Source: Clostridia bacterium (GTDB lineage Bacteria > Bacillota > Clostridia > Oscillospirales > Acutalibacteraceae). Taken from it: 64,000 bases of DNA. Below, one piece after another: positions 60,081 to 64,000 of the stretch (the first letter of the stretch is position 1; each line of letters opens with the position of its first letter). The notes under the pieces are model-generated. The model did no database searches, was not told the DNA's origin, and saw only the letters and a program-made list of their open reading frames with translations. The translations under genes were made by a program, and so were the position numbers. Where the stretch lies: contig JAFULG010000068.1 in the NCBI GenBank assembly GCA_017473435.1, positions 1 through 64,000 of the forward strand. Direction: 5' to 3'.

Positions 60081-61602
60081 CTACGGTAAGCTTTATAAAG
60101 AACATACCGCTGTGCTTAAGCACAGAGAGTGGCGTGGATTTAAAGATACGATGTACGATTATTATCGCTGGCTTATAACCTGGAAGGATATGATCAAAAT
60201 GGTGCTCAAAGCACCTGTATCAACGGTTAAAGGCTTATGGCGTTACCGTTGGATGGCTTCCTACCTTTCAACTCCGTCTTTTATAGACCGTCACGTTGCA
60301 GGTCTGCGCGGACCGCACCTCCGAATTGCACATCTTCATTACAATATGATTGTTAAGCACACAACAAAGCTTATCAATATTTCCTTCCGTGCTGATGAAA
60401 AAATCAATCCCGGTAACAAGCTTTCGAAGAAAATTGTTCTTATGGATGAGATTGTTCCCAATGAGGTTTTCACAGGCTTCCCTAACCTCATTCCCGTTCC
60501 CTTGCAGACTCTGCCTATCTTCCTTTCTTCAATGGTGGATCAGCAGATTACACCGCCTTACCTTGAAACAACAGAAAGCTTCGGTGTTCCCGCTGACGTT
60601 TGTCCGCTTCCCTCTGCTGAGGCCGGTGTAGCAATCGAGGATGACTATCCTAAAATGGGCTGCTGTATGGTTGGTACAAATATGCCCTGCGACGGCTCAA
60701 TTATGAACTCGTCCTTCCTTGATAGAAGATTAAACCTTCCCACTCATTGCTTCGGCATTCCTCTGCGCTATGACGGTGAGGATGTTCAGGAGTACGCAGT
60801 GGAGGAAATCAAGTCTCTTATTAAATTCATTGAAGAGCAGACCGGTGAAAAGTTTGACTGGGATGCTTACTTCAAGCGAATGAAGGATTACAACAAGCAG
60901 CTTGAATATGAAAAGCAGAAGTGGGATATCAACAAAACACCCTATCCTCAGATGACGGGCGCAACCTTCTGGCTTTACAGAATTTACTACTTTAACCTCT
61001 CGGGCGGTTCAAATGAAAACTTCCTTAAGGTTGACAAAAAGGTCAACAAGATAATGATGAAGGGATATGAAAAGAAAACTCCCGTTTCAAAGGAAATGCG
61101 ACACAGAGCCGTTGTGTGGTCCTGCCCTGCAAACTATTACACAAGCTTTGCAAACTGGCTTGAAAACTGCTGGGGTATGAACGTTGTTATGGATATGGAA
61201 ACCATGATTTCCTATCTCGAAATTGATACCGAGGATAAAGAACAATCCCTTAAGGACCTTGCAAAAACCTATCAGCGCTCAATTATGCGTAAGCACACTA
61301 AGGGCGGTTACCGTAATGTTGTTGATGAGCTGTGGCGTATAGTAGAGGAATATAATGCTGACACGGTTATTATGTATGATCAGATTTCCTGCAAGGGTAT
61401 GGACGGACTTATGGGTATATTTGATGACCAGGCAAGAGAAAAGGGCATCAACTTCATCTGGGTACGTCAGGACCTTATGGATCCCCGTACAATTTCACGA
61501 AGAGAGATGCGTGATCAGGTTAATAAATATATGCAGACCGTTCTGCAGGAAGAACCCCTTGACGCTTCACTTTTAGACTTTGAAGACGATTTAGCTTGGT
61601 AA
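60073..61602 (+). CDS. HgdA-like partner subunit of the dehydratase-type complex
   Basis: 509 residues. Starts at ATG 60073, inside the end of the previous gene, with AGGAGAAGGA upstream; the frame also opens 46 codons earlier but without a ribosome site. The first 110 residues are basic, aromatic helices (WRGFKDTMYDYYRWLITWKDMIKM shortened) with no counterpart that I know in HgdA. The rest follows the dehydratase fold: VLMDEIVPNEVFTGFPNLIPVPL, CPLPSAEAG, the Cys-rich GCCMVGTNMPCDGS (Cys197, 198, 206), HCFGIPLRYDGED, and a final domain with SCPANYYTSF, QISCKGMDGLMG (Cys440) and DLMDPRTISRREMRDQVN. It should form a heterodimer with the HgdB-like protein. The substrate is unknown; no CoA-transferase gene is present. 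Confidence 0.8.
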   Translation: MDNYGKLYKEHTAVLKHREWRGFKDTMYDYYRWLITWKDMIKMVLKAPVSTVKGLWRYRWMASYLSTPSFIDRHVAGLRGPHLRIAHLHYNMIVKHTTKLINISFRADEKINPGNKLSKKIVLMDEIVPNEVFTGFPNLIPVPLQTLPIFLSSMVDQQITPPYLETTESFGVPADVCPLPSAEAGVAIEDDYPKMGCCMVGTNMPCDGSIMNSSFLDRRLNLPTHCFGIPLRYDGEDVQEYAVEEIKSLIKFIEEQTGEKFDWDAYFKRMKDYNKQLEYEKQKWDINKTPYPQMTGATFWLYRIYYFNLSGGSNENFLKVDKKVNKIMMKGYEKKTPVSKEMRHRAVVWSCPANYYTSFANWLENCWGMNVVMDMETMISYLEIDTEDKEQSLKDLAKTYQRSIMRKHTKGGYRNVVDELWRIVEEYNADTVIMYDQISCKGMDGLMGIFDDQAREKGINFIWVRQDLMDPRTISRREMRDQVNKYMQTVLQEEPLDASLLDFEDDLAW

Positions 61603-61617
61603 AGGAGCAATAATAAA

Positions 61618-62418
61618 ATGAAATATTTTGGCGGATGCGATGTAGGATCAACCTACACAAAATGTATAATTCTTGATGAAAACGGTAAAATTGTTGCCAA
61701 CGTAACAAACAGAAGTAAAATTAACCCCGTACAGAGCGCTGAAATCGCTCTCGGTGATGCAGTTGCACAGGTTGACGGACTTGAAAACGCAAAGGAGCTT
61801 ACCTACCTTATCGGTACAGGCTACGGCAGAAACAAGGTTCCCTTTGCTGACGAAAACATTTCTGAAATCAGCTGTCACGCTATGGGTGTTCACGTAACAA
61901 ATCCCGAGGTTAAGGCAATTATCGATATCGGCGGTCAGGATGTTAAAGGCATTTCTATTGATACCGACGGTACAGTTAAAAACTTTGCAATGAACGATAA
62001 GTGCGCCGCAGGTACAGGCCGTTTCTATGAAGCAATGGCAAACGCCTTCGAAATGTCGCTTCCTGAATTTTCAAAGCTTTCCCTCGGAGCAAAGAATACT
62101 ATTCCCATTACAGCGCAGTGTACTGTTTTTGCCGAAAGTGAAGTTATTTCTCTTGTAGGTGAGGGTAAGCCTATGGATGAAATTGCCGCCGGTATTCAGC
62201 TCGCAGTTGCAAAGCGTTGCTTTGTTATGGCTAAAAAAGCCGGTGCAACAGACAGCATTACTCTTACAGGCGGTTGTGCTAAAAATGACGGACTTAAAGC
62301 TGCTATTGAAAAGGTGCTTAAAATTAAGGTTGTTGAGCTTAATACCGACCCTCAGCTTATGGGCGCTCTCGGCGCAGCGGAATATGCCCGTCAGAAAGGC
62401 CTTGCAAAGGTGAACTGA
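61618..62418 (+). CDS. HgdC-type ATP-dependent activator (BadF/BadG family, Fe-S)
   Basis: 266 residues of the ASKHA-fold activator that hydrolyses ATP to push a low-potential electron into dehydratases or double-cubane proteins. Shows GGCDVGSTYTKCIILDENG (phosphate-1), GTGYGRN, IDIGGQDVKGISI (phosphate-2), MNDKCAAGTGRFYE with one cluster Cys, QCTVFAESEVISLVGEG with the second cluster Cys, and LTGGCAKNDG. The homodimer normally bridges one [4Fe-4S] with these Cys pairs. AAAGGAGC precedes the ATG, 15 bases after the HgdA-like gene. It defines the cluster as an ATP-driven reductase system. Confidence 0.96.
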   Translation: MKYFGGCDVGSTYTKCIILDENGKIVANVTNRSKINPVQSAEIALGDAVAQVDGLENAKELTYLIGTGYGRNKVPFADENISEISCHAMGVHVTNPEVKAIIDIGGQDVKGISIDTDGTVKNFAMNDKCAAGTGRFYEAMANAFEMSLPEFSKLSLGAKNTIPITAQCTVFAESEVISLVGEGKPMDEIAAGIQLAVAKRCFVMAKKAGATDSITLTGGCAKNDGLKAAIEKVLKIKVVELNTDPQLMGALGAAEYARQKGLAKVN

Positions 62419-62419
62419 T

Positions 62420-62578
62420 ATGGATATTATTCTTACTATACTTGCGGTTATTTTTGCGCTGTTTGTTATAACATTTGCAATTTACTGGTTTAACCTTGAT
62501 ATGAAGCTTATCAGGGTGGTGTATGACTGGCTGTGGAAAAACCGCTACGATAAAATGAAAAAGGATAAAAAGCTCTGA
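62420..62578 (+). CDS. 52-residue single-span membrane microprotein
   Basis: ATG 62420 begins one base after the activator stop, and its TGA overlaps the ATG of the ACS-like gene, so it is locked into the operon by position. Residues 1-24 (MDIILTILAVIFALFVITFA-IYWF) form one membrane helix. Residues 25-52 are aromatic and basic (LDMKLIRVVYDWLWKNRYDK, then MKKDKKL) and should lie in the cytoplasm. No cysteine. It could tether the complex to the membrane. No family recognised. Confidence 0.75.
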   Translation: MDIILTILAVIFALFVITFAIYWFNLDMKLIRVVYDWLWKNRYDKMKKDKKL

Positions 62579-63267
62579 TGAAATTTTTTTCTTCGCTGAT
62601 AAAGGATTTTTCTGCTTTTACAGAACCTTATAATAAAAAGAAATATGCATACAACGGGCAGAATTGCTGGAAGGATATCGGTTACAACGAGGTCATTATG
62701 CAAAGAGATACTGCCTTTGAATTAAGCGGTACAGGGTTTAACCTGATTACGTCTTCTCCCGTTGAAAGCGGCGTGACTGTAATAGGCGATGATCTTGGAG
62801 ATATAACAGAAAGCCGTAAATTTGCCAGAGTATCTCTTGTTCAGCTTGAGCAGCAGGAGGATGAGCAGAAAATATATAACCTCATCAGAAAGGTTGAGTA
62901 TGTAAAATATCATTATTTTCCTGAAGGGTATATGATGCGCACTTCTTCCAGATCACATAAGGAAGCCGTCAGAGTTTCAAAAAAAGCCGTGAAAAACGGA
63001 ATAAGCTTTGAAACGGCGGGTAATCTTCTTATAAAAAAATATATGGAAAATCCTGCTGTAAAGGCGGTAAACGTTGTTTTCGTTACTGACCACAAGTTGG
63101 ATTACAGTAAGCTTGAAGCTCTTGCTCTTAAGGGTAACGGAATAACTGAAGCTCTTAATCACATTATGAACAGCGTTAAATTTGACTGTGAAACCTGTAA
63201 TCTTAAGCCTGTATGTGATGAGGTTGAAGGAATGAAGGAGCTTCATTTTAAAAGTATGGGTATGTGA
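62578..63267 (+). CDS. Short acetyl-CoA synthase (CdhC/AcsB)-like protein lacking the Ni-site part
   Basis: 229 residues matching the middle of acetyl-CoA synthase. VIGDDLGDI (69-76) fits GPDL-type; VSKKAVKNGISFETAGNLLIKK (shortened: VSKKAVKNG, 133-141) fits V-S-K-x-A-x-x-K-G-F; VNVVFVTD (164-171) fits the V-Q-V-T-x-x-T-D stretch. FDCETCNLKPVC (202-213) aligns with the Cys-x2-Cys...Cys region that holds three of the four [4Fe-4S] ligands of the A-cluster. The protein ends 16 residues later, without the fourth Cys and without the C-G-C nickel motif. About 500 residues of normal ACS are absent. It cannot do acetyl-CoA synthesis alone. Together with the CooC/AcsF-type ATPase it suggests a new metal-site subunit. 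The alignment is from memory. Confidence 0.7.
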   Translation: MKFFSSLIKDFSAFTEPYNKKKYAYNGQNCWKDIGYNEVIMQRDTAFELSGTGFNLITSSPVESGVTVIGDDLGDITESRKFARVSLVQLEQQEDEQKIYNLIRKVEYVKYHYFPEGYMMRTSSRSHKEAVRVSKKAVKNGISFETAGNLLIKKYMENPAVKAVNVVFVTDHKLDYSKLEALALKGNGITEALNHIMNSVKFDCETCNLKPVCDEVEGMKELHFKSMGM

Positions 63268-63268
63268 T

Positions 63269-63844
63269 ATGGATAAAAAAGATATAGCAGAGTTTTTTGA
63301 CAGACTTGCCGGGCAATGGGATTGCAATACGGTAAGAAACGAGGATGTAATAAATATAATTCTTGAAAAAGGCGGGATAAAAAAAGGTGTAAGAGTGCTT
63401 GATGTTGCCTGCGGTACGGGAGTGCTTTTTCCTGATTATTACAGCAGAGGGGCTGATGTGACGGGGATTGATATTTCTGCCCGGATGGTAAAAGCTGCAA
63501 AGATAAAGTTTCCTGATGCTGAAATAATTTGCGGTGACGCTGAAAGCTTTACTTTTCCGGAAAAATACGGTGCAGTAATGATTTATAATGCCTTTCCGCA
63601 CTTTGCTAATCCTGAAAAGCTTTTTGAAAATCTGTCGAAGACTCTCGTTGACAATGGTAGGCTGACGGTTGCTCACGGAATGAGTGAAAAAGCACTTGCC
63701 GAGTGTCACGCAGGCTCGGCAAAAAATGTATCTCTGCCGTTGCCATCGAAGGAGCATCTTGCGGAAATTATGTCAGCTTATTTTGATGTTGATGTAATGA
63801 TATCCGATGAAAATATGTATATGGTATCGGGAACAAAAAAATAG
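63269..63844 (+). CDS. Class I SAM-dependent methyltransferase (UbiE/Methyltransf_11-like)
   Basis: 191 residues. VLDVACGTGVLFPDYYSRGADVTGIDIS (in part) holds motif I (D-V-A-C-G-T-G) and the acidic loop (GIDIS); ICGDAESFTF is motif II-like; YNAFPHFANPEKLFENLSKTL matches motif III and the following helix. The acceptor is unknown. It begins one base after the ACS-like stop and is the last gene of the operon. Because ACS and corrinoid chemistry use methyl groups, a link with the upstream genes is tempting but unproven. Confidence 0.85.
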   Translation: MDKKDIAEFFDRLAGQWDCNTVRNEDVINIILEKGGIKKGVRVLDVACGTGVLFPDYYSRGADVTGIDISARMVKAAKIKFPDAEIICGDAESFTFPEKYGAVMIYNAFPHFANPEKLFENLSKTLVDNGRLTVAHGMSEKALAECHAGSAKNVSLPLPSKEHLAEIMSAYFDVDVMISDENMYMVSGTKK

Positions 63845-63943
63845 TTTATTAAGATATGTAACATAAAATTCATTATTTTTTATTTATTTATCGGAAAAAC
63901 CACTGTATAATATTATGTGAGAAAATAATTGGAGGAAAACATA

Positions 63944-64000
63944 ATGGCAAGAAACCATGAAGTAACACAGAGAAATAACCTTTTAAATGCTGACGGTACT
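63944..64000 (+). CDS. Start of a gene cut by the window edge
   Basis: ATG 63944 follows GGAGG at 63931-63935. A TATAAT at 63906-63911 (weak -35) may drive it. The 19 visible residues read MARNHEVTQRNNLLNADGT. This resembles the beginning of DUF2804 proteins (...LL-x-x-x-G-x-x-N-E-P-G), but the fragment is too short to be sure. Confidence 0.6.
   Translation, partial: MARNHEVTQRNNLLNADGT

Overview
The window reads as a chromosomal segment of an anaerobic, low-to-mid GC member of the Clostridia, most like the gut Oscillospirales/Ruminococcaceae. This is inferred from the T-box ahead of valS, the MurT/GatD pair, LuxS, an ECF transporter core, GPH-type sugar transport, InlB-type repeat surface proteins, and the 2-hydroxyacyl-CoA dehydratase-type radical machinery at the right end. 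No rRNA and no CRISPR array were seen. Family names come from motif recognition by eye; no database search was run.

Layout. 1-1030: a structured intergenic repeat, a 54-residue microprotein and a decayed alkyl-sulfatase-like lipoprotein gene. 1197-5356 (minus strand): sugar catabolism, with a GH28-type hydrolase next to a ROK-type kinase and NagA. 5640-12743: one giant secreted repeat protein of 2367 residues. 12901-16699: a cell-wall operon (lipid flippase, MurT, GatD-like). 16770-23237 (minus): aldose epimerase, luxS, recG, a solute-binding protein, ymdB and a histidine phosphatase. 23405-32848: asnS, an aminotransferase, a VanY-type peptidase, two XRE regulators, a SLOG protein, T-box-valS and a GDPD. 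32911-41863: polA, a secreted alpha/beta hydrolase, sfsA, a degenerate membrane GDPD, a serine hydrolase and a YhhN protein. 42013-48334: ruvCAB, a methyltransferase, ecfA1A2T and truA. 48404-52127: cvpA, pgsA and a Clp ATPase with a zinc-finger N-terminus. 52203-52588: four tRNAs (Gly, Arg, His, Gln) behind a consensus promoter. 52660-53982: debris of a mobile element (ParB and IS30 fragments, small ORFs). 54242-57926: a GPH transporter with a coiled-coil tail, an array of hairpins, and an orphan gene.

58099-63844 is the most interesting region. One tight operon encodes a CooC/AcsF-type maturation ATPase, two proteins of the HgdB/HgdA (2-hydroxyacyl-CoA dehydratase / double-cubane) superfamily, their HgdC-type ATP-dependent activator, a 52-residue single-span membrane protein, a short homologue of acetyl-CoA synthase that ends before the Ni-binding part of the A-cluster site, and a SAM methyltransferase. 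No acyl-CoA transferase, CO dehydrogenase or complete ACS is encoded alongside. The genes overlap or nearly touch, which implies one functional unit. A plausible reading is an ATP-driven low-potential reductase with its own metallocentre maturation proteins and an unknown substrate.

Other points that stand out: GatD has lost both recognisable catalytic residues; a membrane GDPD has lost its metal ligands; and 56832-57037 is a mirrored array of eight hairpins joined by a constant 8-base linker that reverses orientation half way. The giant protein, the VanY-type peptidase and the first microprotein appear to share small surface-protein modules.
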